Source of the DNA: Nocardia brasiliensis IFM 10847
GTDB taxonomy: Bacteria > Actinomycetota > Actinomycetes > Mycobacteriales > Mycobacteriaceae
DNA: 39,039 nucleotides
Direction: 5' to 3'
NCBI RefSeq assembly: GCF_000710915.1
Contig: NZ_BAUA01000193.1
Span: 1 to 39,039 of the forward strand
Positions 1 through 7,903 of the stretch are shown piece after piece. The notes beneath the pieces were generated by a model. That model saw only the letters and a list, made by a program, of their open reading frames with translations. It was not told where the DNA came from and did not search any database. The translations under genes and the position numbers were made by a program. Within the stretch, counting starts at the first letter, position 1; every line of letters starts with the position of its first letter.

Positions 1-8
1 CAGGTGGG

Positions 9-78
9 GGTTCACAGAGGTTCGGTACGGTTCACAGGGGTTGTAACTGCTGTGAACCGTAGAGACGCTCTGTGAAGC
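9..78. repeat. Nested inverted repeat of TTCACAG half-sites
   Basis: TTCACAG occurs at 11-17 and 31-37, and its complement CTGTGAA at 50-56 and 70-76. All four share one centre of symmetry near 43.5, with 20 bp between like half-sites. The inner pair extends to perfect 12-bp arms (TACGGTTCACAG at 26-37, CTGTGAACCGTA at 50-61) around a 12-bp spacer; only about six bases mismatch between inner and outer pairs. It could fold into a long hairpin (end of a gene left of the window) or be a tandem operator. The repeats are seen directly; the function is unknown. Confidence 0.6.
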
Positions 79-79
79 G

Positions 80-632
80 CCCGACCGCACCGTCGCGCGC
101 AGGGGGCACCCCGGAAACCTCAGGTCGGTGTGTACCAAGCGACAGCTTGGTGCGTGTCGACACGCGGAAACACCAGACCTGCACCACTTCTCGGGATCTC
201 CACCCCCTCCTGGCCGCCCCAGAACTGGTGCAAATCTCAAGCGCCACCCGCAGACCTGCCCTCCCGCGCCGAAAAGCAGCGCTCGAGAACAGCACCACAG
301 CCAGACGACCACGCCGGAACGCGACCCCACGCACCTGACGCGCGCCTGCAGCCGGGAACGGCACCCGACGCGCCCAGCACCATCCCTGTAACTCCCGCGG
401 CAGGAACACCGAACTGAGCTGGCAAGCTTCGGCAGCCAGCCAACCACCCCAAACGCAACACTCTCTCCAGAAGTCCACCCCTGACAACGCCGGGAACAAA
501 CGGCACCCCTCCCAGGTTCCATTCCATGGAAACAATATCTGTGAGGCCCCAGCGAGGGTAGTCCTTGTATGCCTCATGAGTAGGTGTGGAACCGCACACG
601 GCGAAGCAACGTGACATGGAATGGAGTGACGA
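80..632. other. Gene-free stretch with small palindromes
   Basis: No reading frame here resembles a known protein or shows the codon pattern of the neighbouring genes. It holds two adjacent palindromes: ACCAAGC/GCTTGGT with a 4-base loop at 134-151, and the perfect 14-mer GCGTGTCGACACGC at 152-165. Further right are TTCCATGGAA (522-531) and CTCATGAG (573-580). The last lies about 55 bp before the MarR start and is the best-placed candidate for a MarR autoregulatory site, though it is short. I could not assign a clear -35/-10 pair. Confidence 0.35.
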
Positions 633-1091
633 ATGCCGGATGCGCGTCTGGTCGAACTGTTCGACCAGCTGGTGCGGGTCGAAATCCTGCTGTGGAACGC
701 CGTGGAGCGTCGGTTGCGGGCCGAGCACGAGCTTCCGGTGCCGTGGTTCGAGATGATGCGCGTCGTGGATCGACTCGGTGGGGCGCGGGTGCGCGACGTC
801 GCCGAGGCGTTGACGATCACCGAGGGTGGTGCCAGCAAGATCGTGGATCGGGTGCAGGCGGCCGGTTACGCCGAACGTACCCGTGATCCGGCGGACGGCC
901 GATCGCCGCGGATCACGCTGACGCCCAGCGGTATCCGCATGCTCCGCGCCGCCACCGCGACTGCCGAGGCGGAACTCGCCGAACGGGTCGGTGCCGTGCT
1001 CGGCCCCGATTCGCTGGACCGGCTCGACGCCACGTTGCGTCTACTTCGTTCCGCCAACACCGCCGCTGCGGTGGAGAACTACAAGGAGTGA
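633..1091 (+). CDS. MarR-family transcriptional regulator
   Basis: A 152-residue protein of typical MarR size, predicted to bind DNA as a dimer and respond to a small molecule. The winged helix is visible: a helix-turn-helix around residues 52-78 (VRDVAEALTITEGGASKIVDR) followed by the wing, residues 85-100, with the family-typical D-x-R-S pattern and LTPSG. The ATG at 633 precedes the conserved N-terminal helix. The stop (1089-1091) lies 5 bases before the start of the oxidoreductase gene, whose ribosome site (AAGGAG, 1083-1088) is inside this gene, so the two are almost certainly co-transcribed and translationally linked. MarR proteins commonly repress such adjacent oxidoreductases; which ligand acts here is not readable from the sequence. 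Confidence 0.88.
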   Translation: MPDARLVELFDQLVRVEILLWNAVERRLRAEHELPVPWFEMMRVVDRLGGARVRDVAEALTITEGGASKIVDRVQAAGYAERTRDPADGRSPRITLTPSGIRMLRAATATAEAELAERVGAVLGPDSLDRLDATLRLLRSANTAAAVENYKE

Positions 1092-1096
1092 TTCGA

Positions 1097-2086
1097 ATGT
1101 CTACTGTCCCCGCCACCATGCGAGCCGTCGTGCTCGATGCCCCCGGACCGGTCGAGGCCCTGCAATTACGGCAACTGCCGGTTCCTGCGCCCCGGTCCGG
1201 TGAAGTGCTGATCCAGGTAAAGGCGTTCGGGCTCAACCGGTCCGAGCTGCACACCAGACTCGGGCTGGCGGAAGGAGTGACGTTCCCGCGGGTGCCGGGC
1301 ATCGAGGCGACGGGCGTCGTCGCCGCCTGCCCCGGCGGCGAATTCGCCGCCGGCAGTCAGGTGATGGCGATGATGGGCGGTATGGGCCGCACCTTCGACG
1401 GTGGGTACGCCGAATACACCTGTGTCCCCGCCACTCAGGTGCTTTCGTTCACCAGCTCGCTGGCCTGGCACACCCTCGGCGCTGTCCCGGAGATGCTGCA
1501 AACCGCCTACGGTTCATTGACCATCGGCCTCGACGGTCGGCCGGGCCAGTCGATCCTGATCCGCGGCGGCAGTTCCTCGGTCGGCGCGGCCACCGCAGTG
1601 CTGGCCGCCCAGCGCGGCATGACGGTGCTGGCCACCACCCGGAATCCAGCGAAAGCCGAGGCGCTGCATCAGCTCGGCGTCGATCAGGTGCTGATCGATG
1701 ACGGCGCAGTCGCCGATCAGGTCCGCGAGCTGTTCCCCGACGGCGTCGATGCCGCGCTCGAACTGGTGGGCACCCCGACGCTGCCGGATACCTTGCGCGC
1801 CACCAAGGTTCACGGCGTCGTCTGCTTCACCGGGATGCTCTCCAACGAATGGATAGTCGAGAACTTTTATCCCATCGGTTATCTGCCGCAGGGTGTGCGA
1901 CTCACCGCCTACGGCGGCGACGCGAGCGACCTCCCGGCAGACGTGCTGCAGGGTTTCCTCGATGCCGTGGCGGCCGGTCGCAGCACCGTTCCGGTGGATC
2001 GGGTTTTCTCGCTCGAACAGATCCGAGAAGCCCACGCCTACATGGAATCCGGCGCAGCCACCGGCAAATTGGTTGTCACACTGTGA
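1097..2086 (+). CDS. Zinc-independent MDR oxidoreductase (quinone oxidoreductase-like)
   Basis: A 329-residue medium-chain dehydrogenase/reductase. The N-terminal GroES-like half carries FGLNRSELHTR (about residues 44-54), the quinone-oxidoreductase version without the cysteine/histidine zinc ligands of alcohol dehydrogenases. The Rossmann half begins with RGGSSSVGAA (about 156-165), the NADPH-binding loop. It probably reduces quinones, enals or enones with NADPH in the cytoplasm. An in-frame GTG at 1088 overlaps the MarR stop, but the ATG at 1097 has AAGGAG at ideal spacing (8 bases) and is preferred. It follows the MarR gene and is probably controlled by it. The downstream region to 2332 is convergent with the AfsR-like gene and contains a 13-bp inverted repeat. 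Confidence 0.85.
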   Translation: MSTVPATMRAVVLDAPGPVEALQLRQLPVPAPRSGEVLIQVKAFGLNRSELHTRLGLAEGVTFPRVPGIEATGVVAACPGGEFAAGSQVMAMMGGMGRTFDGGYAEYTCVPATQVLSFTSSLAWHTLGAVPEMLQTAYGSLTIGLDGRPGQSILIRGGSSSVGAATAVLAAQRGMTVLATTRNPAKAEALHQLGVDQVLIDDGAVADQVRELFPDGVDAALELVGTPTLPDTLRATKVHGVVCFTGMLSNEWIVENFYPIGYLPQGVRLTAYGGDASDLPADVLQGFLDAVAAGRSTVPVDRVFSLEQIREAHAYMESGAATGKLVVTL

Positions 2087-2110
2087 GTTCCGCCTGGAAC
2101 AGGAAGAAGG

Positions 2111-2251
2111 GTGGTGGACAGGGCTCGAGTAACGGGCACGCGCTGCGCCTCGCGCACCCCTCGAACGCGAGTGGACGCGGTCCCGGCCCCGCCCTCCCGG
2201 TCTCGGTTTCCGGGCGGTCCCAGTTCCGCACGGATCATCCCTGTCCACCAC
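2111..2251. repeat. 13-bp inverted repeats flanking 115 bp between convergent genes
   Basis: GTGGTGGACAGGG at 2111-2123 is exactly complementary to CCCTGTCCACCAC at 2239-2251. The element lies wholly in the space between the convergent oxidoreductase and AfsR-like genes. No target-site duplication is obvious. It could be a miniature inverted-repeat element or a bidirectional termination structure. Right of it, 2252-2332 is AT-rich and has small hairpins (CGATA/TATCG at 2308-2319; AATAA/TTATT around 2319-2335) that fit a terminator for both genes. Confidence 0.5.
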
Positions 2252-2332
2252 TGGCGATGGTGTGGTCACATCGATAAAGCAGAATGCCAGCTGTTGTTCA
2301 GCAACCGATAAATATCGAATAAACGTTCGTTA

Positions 2333-5290
2333 TTACGTGCCCGCCGACTCGCTGTTCTGCCCACCGGCGCCGAACAGCCGGTCGATGGTCGGCGCCGAGA
2401 GTCCGGCGCGGCGGAAGATCTCGGCCGCCTCGCGGAACTCCTGCTCGGCGCGCGCCCGCCTGCCCTGCGCCGCGAGCGCGGCCGCGTGCAAGGCCATCGC
2501 GCGGGCGCGATCGATCGGATCGGCGGCTTTGGTCAGCAGGTGCAGTGCGTCCGCCGCGTTCGCCTGCGCCTCGGCCACATTGCCCGCCCGCAGCTGGATC
2601 TGGGCCAGCCTGGTGCGGGCCCAGCCCTCCCACAGGCGTACTCCGTTGCGCTGCGCCGCGTGCACCGCATCGGTGCCGAGCTCGATCGCGCGACTGTGCT
2701 CGCCGCGCATCGACAGCGTCGCGGCGAGTTCATGGGTGGCCCAGCCGAGTGCCACCGGGTTCGACGACTCCCGCGCCAGCGCGATCGCCCGGCTCGCCAT
2801 CCGCACCGCTTCCTCGTATTGCCCTGCCTCGCAGTAGGTTCGGGTGACCAGGGCCAGGCACCACGCCTCCATCGACCGATCGCCGAGCGCACGCGTGAGT
2901 TCGGTCGCGTGCTCGAAATGCCGATGCGACGCGTCGGCATCGCCGAGCCGCCGGGCGGCGACGCCGAGCAACACCGAAGCGAGCACCGAGAGCCTGCGGT
3001 CCACATCGCTCGTCGTGGGGCCCGAGACCGCGCGCAGGTGCGGCAGGCTCGCCTCGACCTCCCCGAGTCCCACCTGGAGCAGCGCGCCGAGCGCCGTCCT
3101 GATCCGTCGTTCGGCGCCGTGATTGTCCTCGGCAATAGCGGTGTCCAGCAACGATTCCAGCGCGCGGGACAGTTCCCGGGCCCGGGTGCCCGCGTCCATC
3201 AGTTCGGCCATCACCCAGGCGAGGTCGGCTGCCACCTCCAGCGCGCGTCCGCCGATGCGGGCCGCCTGCTGATGCAGCGCGATCACCACGGGGCGTTCGA
3301 TGTCGTTCCACGCCTGGCCGTCCGAGCCGCCGCAGAACGCGCGACCCGCCGCGGTGGTCGGGACGAGCAGGCGGGCCGTGTTGCTGTAGTCGATCGCGCT
3401 GAGCAGATTCCGCGCACTCGCGAGGTGGTAGTCGAGCACACGGACGAGCACGGCGGATTCGTCCTCGTCGGCCAGCCCGCACGCGAAAAGGCGCAGCAGG
3501 TCGTGGAATCGATACCGGCCGGGCGTCGTGGTCTCCAAAAGGCTGAGATCGACCAGAGATTCGCACACCTGCTCGGCCTCGGGTTCGGTGAGGCCGAGGA
3601 TCGCCGCGATGCCGTCGACCGACAGGTCGGGCACCTGCGCGAGTGCCAGCGTGCGAAACGCCTTGGCCTGGCGCTCGGTGAGCTGCCCGTAGCCGAGGTG
3701 GAACGCGGCCTCCACCGCGAGTTCACCGGTCTTCAGCACGTCCAGCCGGTTCTTCTCGTCGGCCAGTCGCGCCGCGAACGAGGCGATCGTCCACTGCGGC
3801 CGGACCGCGAGCCGAGCCCCGACGATGCGCACCGCCAGCGGCAGGAACCCGCACTGGGCCACCACCTCCCGCGCCGACTCCGCCTCGGCCGCGACCCGAT
3901 CCGCGCCGAGGATGTGCACGAGCAGCGTCGTCGCCTCCGCCTCGTCGAGCACGTCGAGCCGGGTGCGGGTCACCGCGGGCAGTTCGGTGAGCGCGGACCG
4001 GCTGGTGATCAGCACCGCGGACCCGGCGAGCAGCGGCGCCACCTGGCTGTAGTCCCTGGCATTGTCGAGCACCATGAGGATTCGCTTGCCGGACAGCCGG
4101 GTTCGCAGTTCGGCGGCGCGCTCGTCGACGGTCGAGGGGATATCGCCCTCGGCGACGCCGAGAGCGCGCAGGAAGCCGCCCAGCGCGGCGCCCGGGGGAG
4201 TGGGCACCGGGTCGACGCCGTGCAGGTTGGCGTAGAGCTGCCCGTCCGGGAATCGATCCCGCACCCGATGTGCCACGTGCAGTGCGAGTGTCGTCTTGCC
4301 GACCCCGCCCATGCCGCCGACCGCCGAGATCGCCACGGCGCTGCCCGCGCCGGTCAACTGGTCGGCCAGTGCGGCGACGAGTTGCTCGCGCCCGGTGAAA
4401 TCGGCGATATCGGGCGGCAATTGCGCGGGCACGGGATCGAGCCCGCGTTCGATGCCCGCACCCGATCCGGTCGTCGGTTCGAACGCGCCGGCCTCGCTCG
4501 ACGAGGGAGTCGCAGCGGAGCCGCCGCTCGCGGCGATCCGTGGCATCGCTGAGCGCAGGATCCGCTCGTGCACCACGGACAACTCCGGCCCCGGCTCTAC
4601 CCCGACCCCGTCGACCAGGGCCCGTCGTGCCTGGGCGTACGCGTGCAGTGCGTCGGACTGCCGCCCGCAGTGATACAGCGCGGTCATCAGCAGCGCCCGA
4701 AAGCGTTCGCGCAGTGGGTGTTCCTCGATCAGCGGGCCGAGTTCGGCGACGGCCGCCGAGCTGTGACCGGTCTCGATATCGAGGGCGAGTCGATCTTCCA
4801 GGATGGCCAGCCGCCACTGCTCGAGCCGGATCCGTTGCCGTTCCGCGAACGGTCCCGGCAGTCCGCTCAGCGCATTGCCCTGCCATTTGCCCAGGGCGGC
4901 AACCAGTTTCGCGCGGGCTGCGGCGGGATCCCGGTCGCGGAGCTGCCCTGCCGCCGCGACGAGCCGTTCCACCTCCGCCACGTCGGTGGCTTGGGGCGCG
5001 ATGCGCAGCGCGTAGCCGTCGCCGACCGAAACCAGCACCGTCGAGGGAGCCCGGGCCGCGCGGTCTGGCTCGAGTGCGCGGCGCAACTGGGCGACGTGGG
5101 TCCGCAGCGCCGCGATCGCGCGCGGCACCGGTCGCTCGCCCCAGATCCCCTCGACCAACTCGGCCGCGGTCACCGCGTTTCCGGCACGCAGCAGCAGGGC
5201 CGCGAGCACGGCCCTGCGCTGCGGAGGTCCCAGGTGCAGCGGCGCCTCCCCGCGCCACCCCTTGACCTCGCCCAACACCTCGAAATGCAC
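2333..5290 (-). CDS. AfsR/SARP-family regulator: BTAD, NB-ARC and TPR domains
   Basis: A 985-residue multidomain activator. Residues 1-100 form an OmpR-like winged helix and about 100-250 the BTAD domain (ending VEPGPELSVVHERIL), the SARP signature. An NB-ARC ATPase follows: FTGREQLV near 299, P-loop GGMGGVGKTT at 326-335, Walker B RILMVLDNA at 404-412, and CGFLPLA in place of the usual CGGLPLA. The last 350 residues are helical TPR-like repeats with A/L-rich 34-residue spacing. AfsR-type proteins activate secondary-metabolism or differentiation genes after ATP and signal binding. TTG at 5293 is in frame, but GTG at 5290 sits 7 bases from GGGAGG and is preferred. No biosynthetic cluster adjoins it, so its target may be distant. 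Confidence 0.9.
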   Translation of the reverse strand: MHFEVLGEVKGWRGEAPLHLGPPQRRAVLAALLLRAGNAVTAAELVEGIWGERPVPRAIAALRTHVAQLRRALEPDRAARAPSTVLVSVGDGYALRIAPQATDVAEVERLVAAAGQLRDRDPAAARAKLVAALGKWQGNALSGLPGPFAERQRIRLEQWRLAILEDRLALDIETGHSSAAVAELGPLIEEHPLRERFRALLMTALYHCGRQSDALHAYAQARRALVDGVGVEPGPELSVVHERILRSAMPRIAASGGSAATPSSSEAGAFEPTTGSGAGIERGLDPVPAQLPPDIADFTGREQLVAALADQLTGAGSAVAISAVGGMGGVGKTTLALHVAHRVRDRFPDGQLYANLHGVDPVPTPPGAALGGFLRALGVAEGDIPSTVDERAAELRTRLSGKRILMVLDNARDYSQVAPLLAGSAVLITSRSALTELPAVTRTRLDVLDEAEATTLLVHILGADRVAAEAESAREVVAQCGFLPLAVRIVGARLAVRPQWTIASFAARLADEKNRLDVLKTGELAVEAAFHLGYGQLTERQAKAFRTLALAQVPDLSVDGIAAILGLTEPEAEQVCESLVDLSLLETTTPGRYRFHDLLRLFACGLADEDESAVLVRVLDYHLASARNLLSAIDYSNTARLLVPTTAAGRAFCGGSDGQAWNDIERPVVIALHQQAARIGGRALEVAADLAWVMAELMDAGTRARELSRALESLLDTAIAEDNHGAERRIRTALGALLQVGLGEVEASLPHLRAVSGPTTSDVDRRLSVLASVLLGVAARRLGDADASHRHFEHATELTRALGDRSMEAWCLALVTRTYCEAGQYEEAVRMASRAIALARESSNPVALGWATHELAATLSMRGEHSRAIELGTDAVHAAQRNGVRLWEGWARTRLAQIQLRAGNVAEAQANAADALHLLTKAADPIDRARAMALHAAALAAQGRRARAEQEFREAAEIFRRAGLSAPTIDRLFGAGGQNSESAGT

Positions 5291-5432
5291 CAACCGACCT
5301 CCCGAACGCTGGGAGTTTACGCGGCGCCGTGGCGCGTTGTCCGGCTCATGCGATCAGTCGCCGCGTGTCCGGTCCGCGCGGGGTGCCGCGGCGGCCGTCG
5401 ATGGGCTCTGCCCGGCGCGGTATCCGGCCAGG

Positions 5433-6350
5433 TCAGGCGGCAGATCGGGTGCTGCGGAAGGTCAGCTCCACGAGGAAGGTCGAAGCGGCTGTACCGCACG
5501 CCGTGGTGATCCCGCTGACCAGAACCTCGTGCGCCGAGCCCGACGCATCACGGACCGCGGTGCCGAAGACGGTCACCAGGATCGCCAGACCGAGCGCCGA
5601 TCCGGTCTGCTGCAGGGTCTGCATCGCACCGCCCGCCGCGCCCGCGTCCTCACCGGGCACGAGGGCCATGATGATCACGCCCAGCAGCGAGAAGGCCGGG
5701 CCGATACCGAGTCCCATCAGTACCATCGCGGCGAACAGGAGCGGGAAGTACCCGGATTCGGCGGTCAGCCGGGTGAGCAGGACCAGCCCGGACAGCATCA
5801 GCGCCGAACCGATCATGGTCACCGGCTTCGGGCCGAACCGCGGCAGCAGCCGGGGGATCAGCCTGATCATCGTGAACATCAGCACGGCGGTCGGCAGTAA
5901 CGCGAAACCTATTGCCAGCGCGCTCAACCCGCGCACCTCGACATGCCCGCCATCGGGCCGAAGAAGATATTGGCGTAACCGGCAGCCCGATCGCGTTCCA
6001 GGAACAGCCGCAACGGCAGCAGGGGTCGCGCGGTGCGCAGTTCGATGACCAGGAACGCGGCGAGCAGCAACGCGCCCGCGGCCAGGGCGATATCGGTGGT
6101 CTCGCTGCCCCAGCCGTTGGCCGCGGCGCTGATGAACCCGTACACAAGCGACGCGACGCCGGCGGTCGCCGTCACCGCGCCCGCCAGGTCGAGGCGCGCG
6201 GGCCTGCGTGGCGCGTCGGGCAGGTACCGCAGTGCGAACACCACGACGGCCAGCCCGAACGGCACGTTGCTGAACAGTGCTGAGCGCCAGCTCAACCATT
6301 CGGTGAGCAGCCCGCCGACGACCAGACCGATCGCGAAGCCCGCGCTCGAC
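5433..6350 (-). pseudogene. Decayed MFS drug exporter (DHA2-like), start lost and frameshifted
   Basis: Two adjacent frames together cover the middle and end of a multidrug-type major facilitator. The upstream part (6350 down to about 5943) has GFAIGLVVGGLLTEWLSWR, then LYRLP-like loops and several membrane helices, ending FFGPMAGM. The downstream part (about 5938 to 5433) resumes in another frame at EVRGLSALAIGF and runs through the last helices to a normal stop. About ten residues normally found between these motifs are missing, so the frameshift is a small deletion near 5940. The first 100 or so residues, with start codon and promoter, are also missing: homology stops at about 6350 and runs into an oppositely oriented TetR fragment. 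It is not expected to make a working pump. Confidence 0.8.
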
Positions 6351-6365
6351 CTGCCCGAGCAGAGC

Positions 6366-6797
6366 GCGAGCACGCGCATCCTGGCCTTCGGTTCGCTCGC
6401 GGAGCACGGTCCGCAGGCGCCGCTGGACGACATCGCGCGCCAGGCGCAGGTCGGTCCGGGGACGCTGTATCGGCACTTCCCGAATCGGGACGCACTGATC
6501 GAGGCCGTCTACCGCTCCAGCCTCGAGCAATTGAGCCGGCGCGCTTACCTCGTCACGACCTTGAGGGCGGTGATGGACCACGATTCGGAGGTCTTCACCC
6601 TGTGTCGCGCAACGATCACCGACGCGGCCGCTGCCCTGCTGCGGCCCGCTCGGGCCGCGGGCACGATCCGCGCCGACGTCGAACCGCGCGATCTACTGCG
6701 CTTCGGGCACGGTATCGGCGCCGCGTACGAGAAAACTCCCGAAGCCGCTCCGCGCATGCTCGCGGCCACCTTGTACGGGCTGCGCGCGGCCCGATAG
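6366..6797 (+). pseudogene. Decayed TetR-family regulator fragment
   Basis: The translated frame shows a TetR DNA-binding domain lacking its first residues: RILAFGSLAEHGPQAPLDD, then QAQVGPGTLYRHFPNRDALI, the classic recognition helix and following helix. The C-terminal ligand domain resumes as DHDSEVFTLCRATITDAA and ends with DLLRFGHGIGAA and a normal stop at 6797. Between LEQLSRRAYLVT and TLRAVMD roughly 30-35 residues usual for this subfamily are absent, without a frameshift. No plausible start codon with ribosome site is left; the frame simply continues back through the antisense of the exporter. Originally this was surely the divergent repressor of the neighbouring exporter. A deletion removed both 5' ends and the shared promoter. 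Confidence 0.75.
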
Positions 6798-6817
6798 TTG
6801 TTGCCGGACAGTGCAGT

Positions 6818-7834
6818 TCATACTCGAGCTACCGAGTGGTCGCGCCGGATCGCGGTCGGTGTCGTACCCCACCAGCGCCGGCAGCAACGGGTGAAAGTCG
6901 CCTGCTCCGAGAGGCCGATCAGCGAGGCGACCTGGCTCATCGGCATGTCGGTGGTGGTGAGGTAGCGGCGGGCCTCGGCGCGGCGCACGTCGTCCAGGAT
7001 CGCGGCGAACGAGGTGTGCTCGGCAGCCAGCCTGCGCTGCAGAGTTCGCGGATGCATATTGAGAAGTTTTGCGACGGAGCCGATTTCGGGCGGCAGGGTG
7101 CCGAGCAGCTGCTGTACCGCGGCATGGACCTGCGGCACTGCGGAGGCGCCGACCCCGCCTGCCTGCTCGGCCAGGAATGCCATCGCCAGCCGGTGCAGCT
7201 TCTCGTCCCCGCCGCTCAGTGGCCGAGTCGGCAGGTCGCGGGGGACGCGCAGTGCGGCGTAGGGCCGTTTGACCCGCACCGGCGCACCGAAGAACTCCTC
7301 GTAGCGGGCCAGCGGCGCCGTGGGCTGATACGGCAATTCGACCGAGCGCAGTCCGTAGCTGCCGTCCACCAGGCGCTGAATCGTGCGGTGCACGAACGCG
7401 AGTCCCAGATCTGTGGCCTGGGTGGGAATCGCCAGGCCCGGCTGGACGCCGTAGCGCAGTGCGATCACGCCGCGGTCGCCGTACGGGTCCGACTCGCCGG
7501 TCAGGGTGAGTGCGCGCGCATGCAGGAACAGATAGCGTGCCGAGCATTCCAGCACGCCGGTCAATGAAGGGGAATTCCGGATGGCCAACGCGAGCGGGCC
7601 GAGCATGTCGAGGTCTTGGCGCAGCGAGATGCGCAGGCCGAGGTCGGGGCAGTTCAGCCGGCGCGCCGCCAGTTCCAGCACCGAGGCGAGCGCGTGATCA
7701 GGGATGAGCAGATCGTCGGCGTCGAGCGCGGCGACCGGCAACCCGCAGGCGGCGGCCAGTTGTTCGGCGTCGCCGCCCAGCTCCGCGACGGTCGCGCGGA
7801 ATCCGCGCAGTCCGGCGGAACGGATGACCGACAT
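6818..7834 (-). CDS. AraC-family regulator, VirS-like
   Basis: A 338-residue activator. Residues about 20-210 form the arabinose-binding-type N-terminal domain of this AraC subgroup (LGLRISLRQDLDMLGPLALA is characteristic). Residues about 240-325 form the double helix-turn-helix, with MHPRTLQRRLAAEHTSF and SQVASLIGLSEQATFTRCCR. These match the pattern of Mycobacterium tuberculosis VirS, as does the arrangement: it diverges from a MymA-like monooxygenase with only 69 bp between starts, so it probably activates that gene from the shared region. The ATG at 7834 gives the normal VirS length; the frame stays open further upstream but runs into the monooxygenase gene. Its end is 20 bp from the TetR remnant. 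Confidence 0.87.
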   Translation of the reverse strand: MSVIRSAGLRGFRATVAELGGDAEQLAAACGLPVAALDADDLLIPDHALASVLELAARRLNCPDLGLRISLRQDLDMLGPLALAIRNSPSLTGVLECSARYLFLHARALTLTGESDPYGDRGVIALRYGVQPGLAIPTQATDLGLAFVHRTIQRLVDGSYGLRSVELPYQPTAPLARYEEFFGAPVRVKRPYAALRVPRDLPTRPLSGGDEKLHRLAMAFLAEQAGGVGASAVPQVHAAVQQLLGTLPPEIGSVAKLLNMHPRTLQRRLAAEHTSFAAILDDVRRAEARRYLTTTDMPMSQVASLIGLSEQATFTRCCRRWWGTTPTAIRRDHSVARV

Positions 7835-7903
7835 GTCGTACAGAATCAAATAGTTGTCGCGCAAAGTCAAGAAAGCGGTGTCGCGCCGCAGCACACTGGA
7901 ACC

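Noticed and set aside
32..838. Minus-strand frame of 268 codons across the left edge and the MarR gene
   Set aside because: Half of it is antisense to the MarR gene and the remainder shows no family motif, start signal or codon preference.
2486..4552. Long plus-strand frame (688 codons) across the AfsR-like gene
   Set aside because: Antisense shadow of a gene with complete BTAD, P-loop and TPR features; its translation resembles no protein and is rich in Arg, Gln and His.
6033..6365. N-terminal extension of the TetR frame
   Set aside because: This part is antisense to the exporter remnant; real TetR homology begins near 6366.
7616..7903. Upstream extension of the monooxygenase frame
   Set aside because: It runs antisense through the VirS-like gene; the ATG at 7904 gives the normal flavoprotein N-terminus.
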